The position numbers and the translations under genes were made by a program. A model generated the notes under the pieces. It was given only the letters and a program-made list of their open reading frames with translations, did no database searches and had not been told where the DNA came from. From contig NZ_JADMJN010000012.1 of assembly GCF_018780565.1 (NCBI RefSeq), positions 110,416 to 174,415 on the forward strand: a stretch of 64,000 nucleotides of DNA, written 5' to 3'. Numbering within the stretch: the stretch's first letter is position 1; every line of letters starts with the position of its first letter. This stretch comes from Rhodoferax sp. (GTDB taxonomy: Bacteria > Pseudomonadota > Gammaproteobacteria > Burkholderiales > Burkholderiaceae_C). Shown in pieces: positions 43,255 through 51,358 of this stretch.

Positions 43255-44765
43255 TGAAATTTATTATTCCCCTTGGCCTAAGCGCCTTGCTCTGGTTGAC
43301 TGGCTGCGCCACAACCGGCATGGCACCTGAAACAGGCCCAAGTGCCAGCGCCTCTTCCGAATCCACCGCTTCGGCCTCACGCTCCGCAACGGGCAAAAGC
43401 TACCGCCCTGTCATACCAGGCGGTCCATTGCAGCCCATCACAACAAGCCAGGCGACATCACGAACCGTTGCCCAACTGGCCCCGCCCGCTGATCTGTGGG
43501 AACGCATTCGCCGAGGTTACGGCATGCCTGATCTGCAAAGTGATCTGGTCCATGATCGCGAACAGTGGTACAGCACCCGACCCGACTACATCCTGCGCAT
43601 GACCGAGCGCTCCAGCAAATACCTTTTTCACATTGTTGAGGAACTGGAACGCCGCAACATGCCCACTGAGCTTGCGCTGCTCCCTTTTATCGAAAGTGCC
43701 TTCAATCCGCAGGCGGTGTCCACCGCCAAGGCGGCCGGCATGTGGCAGTTCATGCCCGCCACCGGCAAACACTTCGAACTGAAACAAAACGCTTTTCGCG
43801 ATGACCGGCGAGATGTTCTGGCCTCGACCCGCGCAGCGCTGGACTATCTGCAAAGACTTCATGGCATGTTTGGCGATTGGCACCTCGCTCTGGCAGCCTA
43901 CAACTGGGGCGAAGGCAGCGTGGGCCGCGCCATCGCCAAGAATCAGAAAGCGGGTCTGGGCACAACTTATACCGACCTCAACATGCCCATGGAGACCCGG
44001 CTTTACGTACCCAAGCTGCAGGCGGTCAAAAACATCGTGGGCAATCCGGACGCATTCAGCTCCCGCCTGCCCCTGATTGAAAACCATCCCTACTTCCAGA
44101 CGGTGGACATCAAGCGCGACATTGATGTGGCGCTGGCCGCCAAACTGGCAGAGGTTCCGCTGGAAGACTTCAAGGCATTGAACCCGTCGGCCAGTCGTCC
44201 TGTGATCCTGGCGGCAGGCACACCCCAGATACTGCTGCCATGGGACAAGGCGGCCATCTTCCAGAGCAACCTTGAAGCCTATGGCGGGGGCCGACTGGCG
44301 AGCTGGACCGTCTGGCTCGCCCCAACCACCATGAAGCCCGCCGACGCGGCCAAGCGGGTGGGCATGAGCGAAGCCGAACTGCGCAGCATCAACAACATCC
44401 CGCCGCGTGTCGTGATCAAGGCCGGCTCCAGCCTGCTGGTGACACGCTCCAAACATCTTGAAACGGATGTCGGCGCGCATGCTGCCGACAACGGGCAACT
44501 GTCCCTGGCGCCGGATGCGATTTTGAAACGCACCGTGCTCAAAGCCGGCAAACAGGATTCCGTGGCGAGCCTGGCCAAGCGCTACCGGGTGAGCCCGGCC
44601 AGCGTGGCCGAATGGAACAAGGTGAGTGCTTCAGCCTCGTTCAGGGCTGGACAGCAGATCGTGCTGTTTTTACCGGTGCCAGCCAAAGCAGTGGCCAAGG
44701 GCAAACCAGCCCCGCGCCAGGCTCGCAAAGGTATTGCCAGGGCCACACGCGTTGCCAAGCGCTAG
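43254..44765 (+). CDS. mltD: membrane-bound lytic murein transglycosylase D (SLT plus LysM)
   Basis: A 503-residue lipoprotein. The signal FIIPLGLSALLWLTGC gives Cys at about residue 18. The SLT domain (about 110-270) has LLPFIESAFNPQAVS with the catalytic Glu and GMWQFMPATG. Two LysM-like repeats follow at the C terminus (about 350-395 and 425-475) for peptidoglycan binding. It cleaves glycan strands with anhydro-muramyl formation. Start overlaps the gloB stop, so it is coupled to gloB. Confidence 0.93.
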   Translation: MKFIIPLGLSALLWLTGCATTGMAPETGPSASASSESTASASRSATGKSYRPVIPGGPLQPITTSQATSRTVAQLAPPADLWERIRRGYGMPDLQSDLVHDREQWYSTRPDYILRMTERSSKYLFHIVEELERRNMPTELALLPFIESAFNPQAVSTAKAAGMWQFMPATGKHFELKQNAFRDDRRDVLASTRAALDYLQRLHGMFGDWHLALAAYNWGEGSVGRAIAKNQKAGLGTTYTDLNMPMETRLYVPKLQAVKNIVGNPDAFSSRLPLIENHPYFQTVDIKRDIDVALAAKLAEVPLEDFKALNPSASRPVILAAGTPQILLPWDKAAIFQSNLEAYGGGRLASWTVWLAPTTMKPADAAKRVGMSEAELRSINNIPPRVVIKAGSSLLVTRSKHLETDVGAHAADNGQLSLAPDAILKRTVLKAGKQDSVASLAKRYRVSPASVAEWNKVSASASFRAGQQIVLFLPVPAKAVAKGKPAPRQARKGIARATRVAKR

Positions 44766-44791
44766 CCGCCTTGCGCTGCGGGCATCAGGTC

Positions 44792-45646
44792 TTACAGCTT
44801 TTCAGCTTCACCCTGGCGCGGTTGCCACTTCATCAGGCGCCGCTCCAAACGTCCCACGATCCCATCCAGGACCAGTGCGCAAGCCGTGAGCACCACAATG
44901 CCGGCGAACACGGTATTGACATCAAAGGTGCCTTCGGCCTGCAAAATCAGGTAGCCCACACCGCGTGCCGATCCCAGGTACTCGCCCACCACAGCCCCGA
45001 CAAAAGCCAGACCCACCGAGGTGTGCAAGCTTGAAAAAACCCAGGCCGTGGCGCTGGGCAGGTACACGGTGCGAAGGAGTTGGCGCTGGTTGGCGCCCAA
45101 CATGCGCGCGTTGGCCAGCACCACGGGACTCACCTCCTTGACGCCCTGGTAGACATTGAAGAACACAATGAAAAATACCAGCGTGACGGCAAGCGCCACT
45201 TTGCTCCAGATCCCCAAACCAAACCACAATGCAAAGATGGGCGCCAAAATGACCCGTGGCATGGAATTGGCGGCCTTGATGTAGGGCTCCAGGATGGCAC
45301 TGGCCAGCGGCGACAGGGCCAGCCACAGACCGCACACCAGACCGAGCACGGTACCAATGCCAAAGGCCAGCACGGTTTCGAGCAAGGTCACACCCAAATG
45401 ACTGTAGATATCGGCGCGACCCGGCAGACCATCCGGGAACAGCGAATTGCTTGCCATGTCAAAGGGCATGAACCAGGACCAGATGCGACCCACCACCTGC
45501 ACCGGCTCACCCAAAAAAAATGCAATCTGCTGGTCACGCGAGGCCAGCTGCCACGCCAGCAGCACAATCACCAGAACGCCCGCCTGCCAGACCCGCAGAT
45601 TCGTCTCTGAAGGTTGGAGCCATCGAAGAAGCTTCGTCAAGCTCAT
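44792..45646 (-). CDS. ABC transporter permease (NitT/TauT family)
   Basis: A 284-residue membrane protein with six or so hydrophobic segments and the BPD_transp_1 EAA loop (YIKAANSMPRVILAPIFALW). It starts with ATGA overlap after the ATPase gene. It belongs to an importer of nitrate, sulfonate, taurine or thiamine-precursor type; the substrate cannot be chosen from sequence. Minus strand, convergent with mltD. Confidence 0.88.
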   Translation of the reverse strand: MSLTKLLRWLQPSETNLRVWQAGVLVIVLLAWQLASRDQQIAFFLGEPVQVVGRIWSWFMPFDMASNSLFPDGLPGRADIYSHLGVTLLETVLAFGIGTVLGLVCGLWLALSPLASAILEPYIKAANSMPRVILAPIFALWFGLGIWSKVALAVTLVFFIVFFNVYQGVKEVSPVVLANARMLGANQRQLLRTVYLPSATAWVFSSLHTSVGLAFVGAVVGEYLGSARGVGYLILQAEGTFDVNTVFAGIVVLTACALVLDGIVGRLERRLMKWQPRQGEAEKL

Positions 45647-46470
45647 GCCGCCTTCAGGAGTTGCTGGGCATAGCCCTTGAGCACTTCGTCGCGCAATACA
45701 TTCCAGATTTGCGTGTGCAGTTCGATGAAGCGGGGCTGGGCGCGCACCTCAGCGACATGACGTGGACGCGGCAAATCGATGACAAACTCGCCGATCGGGT
45801 GCGTGGCCGGTCCGGCAGACAGCACCACCACGCGGTCGCTCATGGCGATGGCCTCATCCAGGTCATGCGTAATAAACAGCACGGCCTTCCTCTTGGCCGC
45901 CCACAAGTCCAGCACCTCGTTTTCCATCAACTGGCGGGTCTGGATATCCAGCGCGCTGAAGGGTTCGTCCATCAGGATGATGTCCGGGTCCAGCGCCAGC
46001 ACCTGTGCCAGGGCCGTGCGCTTGCGCATGCCACCGGAGAGTTGATGCGGATAATGATCGCCAAACGCACTCAGACCCACCCGTTGCAGCCACTCTTGCG
46101 CCTGCGCCCAAGCCTGTGCTTGCGGTACGCCACGGTATTGCAAACCCAGCATGACGTTGTCCAGCACGCTAAGCCATGGCATCAGGGCATCGGACTGAAA
46201 CATGTAGCCCGCGCAGGTATTAATGCCTTGCAAGGGCTGACCAAATACACGCACTTCACCACCCGAAGGGGCCAGCAAACCTGCGCCGATATTGAGCAGT
46301 GTTGACTTGCCGCATCCCGTGGGACCAACGACCGAAACAAACTCGCCCGCCTTGATGCGCAGGGTCGTGTCCAGCACAGCGGTATAGCGCGCCCCCCCCG
46401 CATCACGCGCCTTGAAGACGCATGAAACACCAAGAAACTCGAGCGCGAAGTCAGTAGCGGTATCGGACAT
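45643..46470 (-). CDS. ABC transporter ATP-binding protein (NitT/TauT family)
   Basis: A 275-residue ATPase with Walker A GPTGCGKSTLL (about 48-58), the Q-loop in YMFQSD, the signature LSGGMRKR, and Walker B DIILMDEPFSALD. ATG at 46470. It lies between the binding-protein gene and the permease gene, seven bases from the former and overlapping the latter by four. Confidence 0.93.
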   Translation of the reverse strand: MSDTATDFALEFLGVSCVFKARDAGGARYTAVLDTTLRIKAGEFVSVVGPTGCGKSTLLNIGAGLLAPSGGEVRVFGQPLQGINTCAGYMFQSDALMPWLSVLDNVMLGLQYRGVPQAQAWAQAQEWLQRVGLSAFGDHYPHQLSGGMRKRTALAQVLALDPDIILMDEPFSALDIQTRQLMENEVLDLWAAKRKAVLFITHDLDEAIAMSDRVVVLSAGPATHPIGEFVIDLPRPRHVAEVRAQPRFIELHTQIWNVLRDEVLKGYAQQLLKAA

Positions 46471-46477
46471 CCGTGCC

Positions 46478-47524
46478 TCAGGTCTTGAACCGCTCCTTGG
46501 CCTTCTTGACAAACTCGTTGGTGTAGGTTTTGGAAATATCGATCCGGTCGGCCTTGATCGTGGGGTCAAAACTGGCCAGCGCCCGCAAGGCGGTCCGCGG
46601 ACCGTCATCCGCAAACATGCCGTCATTGGAAATGGCTTCACGCACCTTGTTGAAGGCCGCCAGGTACAAAGCCCGATCACCCAGAAGGTAGGACTCGGGT
46701 ACCGTCTTGATGATGTCGCTGGGACCCGCCGTTTGCAGCCATTTCAAGCTGTGAACAATGGCGTGGGTCATGGCTTGCACGGTATTGGGATTTTTCTGTA
46801 TGAACTCGGCCGGTGCGTACAGGCAACCTGCCGGCATGGGTCCCCCAAAAACATCCACCGTTCCTTTGAGCGTGCGCGTGTCGGCAATGATGCGGATCTC
46901 TCCCTTTTGTTCCAGCATGGTCATGACCGGATCGATATTGCTCATGGCATCAATCTGGCCGCTGCGGAACGCGGTCAAGGCCCCCGCCGCCGTGCCCACG
47001 CCGATGAAGCTCACATCGCCCGGTTTCAGCCCAGCGCGCGAAAGAATCAGATTGGCCACCATGTTGGTAGATGAACCAGGGGCCGAAACGCCGATTTTCT
47101 TGCCCTTGAGGTCAGTCACAGTCCGGTAATTCGGCATGGTTTTGGGGGAGATGCCCATCGATATCTGGGGCGCACGACCCTGCAGCACAAAAGCCTGGTA
47201 TTTCTGCCCCTTGGACTGCAGATTGATGGTGTGCTCAAAGGCACCGGACACGACATCGGCCGAACCACCCACGACCGCCTGCAAAGCGCGCGAACCCCCG
47301 GCGAAATCACTGATTTCGACCTCCAGGCCTTCGGCCTTGAAATAGCCAAGCTGCTCCGCAATGGTCAGTGGCAGGTAATAAAAGGCGGCCTTGCCTCCTA
47401 CGGCAATGGAAATCCGGGGCTTCTCCAGCCGCTGCTGGGCCCGCAGGGCAGGTGCGGCCAGGGAAGCAGCCGTCCATGCCACGGCGGAAACAAAGGTACG
47501 GCGATTGTGTTGACTGCTATTCAT
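46478..47524 (-). CDS. ABC transporter substrate-binding protein (NitT/TauT family)
   Basis: A 348-residue binding protein. The N terminus has twin arginines (QHNRRTFVSAVAW) followed by a hydrophobic stretch ending ALRAQ, so it may use the Tat pathway. The mature domain has the SsuA/THI5-like features (FYLPLTIAEQLGYFKAEGLEVEI, around 45-70). ATG at 47524. First gene of the ABC importer operon. Confidence 0.9.
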   Translation of the reverse strand: MNSSQHNRRTFVSAVAWTAASLAAPALRAQQRLEKPRISIAVGGKAAFYYLPLTIAEQLGYFKAEGLEVEISDFAGGSRALQAVVGGSADVVSGAFEHTINLQSKGQKYQAFVLQGRAPQISMGISPKTMPNYRTVTDLKGKKIGVSAPGSSTNMVANLILSRAGLKPGDVSFIGVGTAAGALTAFRSGQIDAMSNIDPVMTMLEQKGEIRIIADTRTLKGTVDVFGGPMPAGCLYAPAEFIQKNPNTVQAMTHAIVHSLKWLQTAGPSDIIKTVPESYLLGDRALYLAAFNKVREAISNDGMFADDGPRTALRALASFDPTIKADRIDISKTYTNEFVKKAKERFKT

Positions 47525-47637
47525 GGTGATACGTGATACATGGGCATGAGACTGAGCATAGTCAGCCACTCGAAATTGCGCATCGGGAACATCCCGAGCG
47601 GGTTTGTACTTAGGCAGCGAGACGGGGGGCGGCTGCG

Positions 47638-48228
47638 TTAGCGCCGATCCACCAGTGCGTGGGCGATAGTGCCCAGATCCACATACTCCAGTTCACTGCC
47701 CACAGGCACACCCCGGGCCAGGCGAGTCAGGCGCAGGCCCCGAGCCTTCAGCCCTTCACTGATGACATGGGCCGTAGCCTCACCCTCGGCCGTGAAATTG
47801 GTGGCGAGAATCACTTCGGCAACATGCCCGTCACAGGCACGCTCAAACAGTTTTTTAAGCCCAATATCCTTGGGACCGATGCCGTCCAGAGGACTGAGTT
47901 TGCCCATCAGCACGAAATACAGTCCCTTGTAGGCGCCGGTTCGCTCCACCGCAGACTGATCGGCGGGCGTCTCCACCACGCACAGCTTGGAGGCGTCGCG
48001 TTCGGGGTCAAGGCAGGTCGCACACACATCGGCTTGTGTGAAAGTATGGCAGCGCTCGCAATGCCGCACGGATTCGGCGGCAACCTGCAAGGCATGCGAC
48101 AACTCCAGTGCACCCGGGCGATCATGTTGCAGCAAATGAAATGCCATGCGGGAAGCCGACTTGACGCCGACCCCCGGCAGACGGCGCAGCGCCTGAATCA
48201 GGACTTCAACGGAATTGGTATCAGCCAC
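47638..48228 (-). CDS. recR: recombination protein RecR
   Basis: A 196-residue RecFOR-pathway protein. It has the N-terminal HhH (LPGVGVKSASRMAFHLL), a zinc finger with CERCHTFTQADVCATC at about 56-71, and a Toprim domain with the FVLMGKLSPLDGIGP segment. It lies downstream of dnaX and ybaB, the usual dnaX-ybaB-recR operon. Confidence 0.97.
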   Translation of the reverse strand: MADTNSVEVLIQALRRLPGVGVKSASRMAFHLLQHDRPGALELSHALQVAAESVRHCERCHTFTQADVCATCLDPERDASKLCVVETPADQSAVERTGAYKGLYFVLMGKLSPLDGIGPKDIGLKKLFERACDGHVAEVILATNFTAEGEATAHVISEGLKARGLRLTRLARGVPVGSELEYVDLGTIAHALVDRR

Positions 48229-48234
48229 TCAGGG

Positions 48235-48567
48235 TCAGAACGGGAATTTCATGCCACCGGGCAGTCCGGGCATACCCGCCGTGAGCTTGCCCATTTTCTC
48301 GGCTGAAGTTTCTTCGGCCTTGCGCACAGCCGCATTGAATGCCGCCGCCACCAGGTCTTCCAGCATGTCCTTGTCCTCGGCCAGCAGGCTGGGGTCGATG
48401 GTGACCCGGCGCACGTCATGCTTGCAGGTCATGGTGACTTTGACGAGACCTGCGCCGGACTCGCCGGTGACTTCCACATTACCCAGCTCGTCCTGGGCCT
48501 TCTTCATGTTGTCCTGCATCGCCTGGGCCTGCTTCATAAGGCCGGCGAGTTGTCCTTTGTTGAACAT
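48235..48567 (-). CDS. YbaB/EbfC family nucleoid-associated protein
   Basis: A 110-residue DNA-binding protein (MFNKGQLAGLMKQAQAMQDN start), forming a dimer with an N-terminal helix and a beta sheet. ATG at 48567 chosen by homology. It lies 65 bases from the dnaX stop and six bases before recR. Confidence 0.95.
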   Translation of the reverse strand: MFNKGQLAGLMKQAQAMQDNMKKAQDELGNVEVTGESGAGLVKVTMTCKHDVRRVTIDPSLLAEDKDMLEDLVAAAFNAAVRKAEETSAEKMGKLTAGMPGLPGGMKFPF

Positions 48568-48632
48568 GTGTATTCCTTGGTCTAAGTTGTGAATGAAGAG
48601 ACTTTGAATCAGTCTGGGCAAGAGGGGCTGTA

Positions 48633-50570
48633 TCAGCCCGGCTTGATGCTGCCGGGTACGATTTTCGCCCCAAAATCACGCATCATGGTCTGCACAAACG
48701 GATCGTCAAAAATGATTTTTTCGGCCGCCAGCTGCCGCTCGGCCGCCGCCGCCGCGTTGCGCCGGGCCGGGCTGTCGGTAACCCGTCCGATTTCCACCGC
48801 CAGGCGCACACCGTGGCCAGCGGCCTGCAAAGCAGTCACAAGGCGGTCACGGCTACCGGGCTGGTTGAGCGACTCGCGTTCCACCCGCAACAGCCATTGG
48901 TCGGTATCGCGCGCGATCAACTGCGACTGCAGCGCCAGTTCGCGCACCAGCGCCGTGATCGCCTCCCCGGCGATCAGCTGTTGCACCACCTGATGCCAGA
49001 ACTCGCCTTCTTCGGTAGGAATCAACACAACCGCCGCAGACTGGCCGGCCACCACCTCGGTGCGCGAATCGGCCTGCACCCGCACCGGAATTGCCGCAAT
49101 TTTGGAAGCATCCGATGCCGATTCCACGGGTGCTGCCGCCTCTTTTTTCTCAAGCCTTGGAGGCTGAGATGAGGCCATGGGCATGTTCACTACCGGAAGC
49201 TGCCGACCGGGTGGCGGTTTTGGCAACGGCTCCGGATTCGCTTCTATTTTGATAGCAATAGATGCATGTTCAACGAAGGCTTGAGCCACTTTAGGCTCCT
49301 GTTTCGGCTCATCTTCCCAAGGAGGCACCCGGGCCGGGCCTGCCGCAGGCGCAGACGGTACAGCCGTCACGGCCACCGGCGTGGTTTGCGCCGGGGGTGT
49401 GGGTCGGGCCAGCGGTCTGGGCGCCTCAATCAGAGTTTTTTTTTCAGCCAGTGGCTGATGCCCGCTGGCCGGTTTGAACGCCAGCAACCGCAGCAACACC
49501 ATCGTCAGGGCCGCGTACTCGTCGGGCGCCAGACCCAGCTCGGCACGTCCGTGCAGGCAGATGCTGTAGAGCAGCTGCGTCTCGTCGGCCGGCATCATGG
49601 CAGCCAATCGCGCCATATCCGCAGCCTCCGGATCGGACTCATCGGTTTGCTCAACAGACGGCATGGCCTGCAACACTGCCATGCGCTGCAAAACCGTGCT
49701 CATTTCTTCCAGCGTGGACGCAGCACTCAGACCGTTCAGACGCAAGACCTCGGAGGTCTCAATCACTGTTTTGCCATCGCCCAGCGCCAGCGCCTCCAGG
49801 AGGCGAAACACATAGGAGCGGTCCACACTGCCCAGCATCTGGCGCACCGTGGCTTCCTCCAGTTGACCGGCTCCAAAGGCAATCGCCTGATCGGCCAGGC
49901 TCAAGGCATCGCGCATGGAACCACGCGCCGCACGGGCCAGCAGCCGCAGCGACTGCACATCGGCCTGTACATTTTCGGTTTGCAGCACTTTTTGCAGATG
50001 TTCGCGTATGGTCTCGGGCGCCATCGGACGCAGGTTGAACTGCAGACAACGCGAGAGCACGGTCACAGGAACCTTCTGCGGATCGGTGGTGGCAAGCACA
50101 AATTTCAGATAAGCGGGCGGCTCTTCCAGCGTCTTCAACATGGCGTTGAAGGCCGTGTTGGTGAGCATGTGCACCTCGTCGATCATGAACACCTTGAAGC
50201 GTCCCTGCACCGGCTTGTAAACCGCCTGCTCCAGCAGCGCCTGCACCTCGTCCACACCCCGGTTGGAAGCGGCGTCCAGCTCGGTGTAATCAACAAAACG
50301 ACCTGAATCAATGTCGGTACAGGCCTGGCACACCCCACACGGCGTGGCGGTAATGCCGCCCTGCCCGTCAGGCCCCTGGCAATTCAGGGACTTGGCCAGG
50401 ATGCGGGACACGGTGGTCTTGCCCACCCCACGGGTTCCGGTGAAAAGGTAGGCATGGTGCAGCCGTTGTGAACTCAGCGCATTGCTCAGGGCACGCACCA
50501 CATGCTCCTGCCCCACCATTTCAGTGAAATTACGAGGGCGGTACTTGCGGGCGAGCACGAGATAGGACAT
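48633..50570 (-). CDS. dnaX: DNA polymerase III subunits tau/gamma
   Basis: A 645-residue clamp-loader protein. Walker A is GTRGVGKTT (about 45-53), the zinc site has C64, C79, C82 and C85 (CQGP...CGVCQAC), Walker B is MIDEVHML, and SRC is VLSRCLQF. Domains I-III end near 370. The tail, 380-645, is Pro/Ala-rich and then tau-specific. An A9 run at codons 376-379 could yield a short gamma-like form by slippage. Part of the linker lies in repeat copy E. Confidence 0.95.
   Translation of the reverse strand: MSYLVLARKYRPRNFTEMVGQEHVVRALSNALSSQRLHHAYLFTGTRGVGKTTVSRILAKSLNCQGPDGQGGITATPCGVCQACTDIDSGRFVDYTELDAASNRGVDEVQALLEQAVYKPVQGRFKVFMIDEVHMLTNTAFNAMLKTLEEPPAYLKFVLATTDPQKVPVTVLSRCLQFNLRPMAPETIREHLQKVLQTENVQADVQSLRLLARAARGSMRDALSLADQAIAFGAGQLEEATVRQMLGSVDRSYVFRLLEALALGDGKTVIETSEVLRLNGLSAASTLEEMSTVLQRMAVLQAMPSVEQTDESDPEAADMARLAAMMPADETQLLYSICLHGRAELGLAPDEYAALTMVLLRLLAFKPASGHQPLAEKKTLIEAPRPLARPTPPAQTTPVAVTAVPSAPAAGPARVPPWEDEPKQEPKVAQAFVEHASIAIKIEANPEPLPKPPPGRQLPVVNMPMASSQPPRLEKKEAAAPVESASDASKIAAIPVRVQADSRTEVVAGQSAAVVLIPTEEGEFWHQVVQQLIAGEAITALVRELALQSQLIARDTDQWLLRVERESLNQPGSRDRLVTALQAAGHGVRLAVEIGRVTDSPARRNAAAAAERQLAAEKIIFDDPFVQTMMRDFGAKIVPGSIKPG
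49240..49297 (+). repeat. ATAGC repeat, copy E (inside dnaX, antisense)
   Basis: Head GCTTCTATTTTGATAGC, middle TGTTCAACGAAGGCTTGAG, tail CCACTTTAGGC. It lies in plus orientation, opposite to dnaX, in the disordered linker, where it encodes part of the sequence EHASIAIKIEANPE on the other strand. Confidence 0.7.
49436..49444 (-). promoter_or_regulatory. A9 slippery run in dnaX
   Basis: The minus strand reads GAAAAAAAAACTC, nine A residues encoding E-K-K-T around residue 377, just after domain III. Addition or loss of one A in the transcript, or ribosome slippage, meets a TGA within a few codons in either frame (at 49430-49432 or 49426-49428), giving a product of about 380 residues equivalent to gamma. 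Confidence 0.65.
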
Positions 50571-50702
50571 GCAGGGATTCTAAGGCTGTCTGCCTGCGCG
50601 ACCCGGCAGCGCCAATTGACAAAAAGCCTGTCGAGGTCGTTGAATTCGGTTCATAGTAGGCGTTCGCAAACCAACCCGAACCACCGAAACAAAGGACAAG
50701 CG

Positions 50703-51164
50703 ATGGCAAGTTCGGCCAAACCCACCCCAAAGCCAAGCCCTAAGTCGGCGACAAAAAAAGTTGCCCAAGTGGCTGTCAAGACGGTCAAAACAGCCATACC
50801 CGCTGCCAAGTCAACTGCGGCATCAGCATCGGCCAAGGCCGAGCCTTCCCTGCGCTTTTACCATTCAAAAGCCCTGCGCGAAAAGACACACAGCGTGCTC
50901 TCGGCACTGGAGTCCAACCCAGACCACGCCCAGCACGGCGAAGCCATGGCCGATCTGGTGGCCGAGCTCACCGAAGCGGGCATGGACTATTACTTCATGA
51001 AACCACTCAAACTCGCCCAGGTCGGATTTGTGGGGGAGCAGTCCGCACGCTTGGGCATGTCCGGCGCGGTCAAGCTGATCAGCTCCGTCAGCCGGAATTA
51101 CATTGTCCGCATGGACAAGACACAGCTTCTGGTGGTTGCCCGCTACATTCGGGAACTTGCCTGA
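50703..51164 (+). CDS. hypothetical protein with lysine/alanine-rich N terminus
   Basis: A 153-residue protein. Residues 1-50 are rich in Lys, Pro, Ala and Ser, like histone H1-type or phasin-like tails; residues 55-150 form a helical region (SKALREKTHSVLSALE ... MDKTQLLVVARYIREL). ATG at 50703 with AAGG upstream. I do not recognise a domain with certainty. It sits alone between dnaX and the SRP RNA gene. Confidence 0.7.
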   Translation: MASSAKPTPKPSPKSATKKVAQVAVKTVKTAIPAAKSTAASASAKAEPSLRFYHSKALREKTHSVLSALESNPDHAQHGEAMADLVAELTEAGMDYYFMKPLKLAQVGFVGEQSARLGMSGAVKLISSVSRNYIVRMDKTQLLVVARYIRELA

Positions 51165-51219
51165 GTGCATTTCCCGGGTTTAGCCACATGCAGATCGCCC
51201 GCTCTGGCCTTACAATATC

Positions 51220-51321
51220 GGCTGACGGGCCTTCCCGCATGGTAAAGCGGCCAACCGGGTCAGGTGGGGAACCAAGCAGCCCTAACTGTGGAGCCAGTGC
51301 CGGGGTCAAGGCTCGTCAACC
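51220..51321 (+). ncRNA. ffs: signal recognition particle 4.5S RNA
   Basis: About 102 bases with the SRP fold. The terminal helix pairs GCTGACGGGCCTT with AAGGCTCGTCAAC. The apical part has GGTCAGG, a GGAA tetraloop and AGCAGCC. Bases next to the tetraloop read TGGGGAACCA, where Escherichia coli has TCCGGAAGGA, so the closing pairs are exchanged but preserved. A TACAAT box at 51211-51216 precedes it. It binds Ffh and targets membrane proteins. Location next to dnaX is usual. Confidence 0.88.
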
Positions 51322-51358
51322 TCATTTCTTCCTTCGTGCGGCTCGGAGAGTTCCCTCA

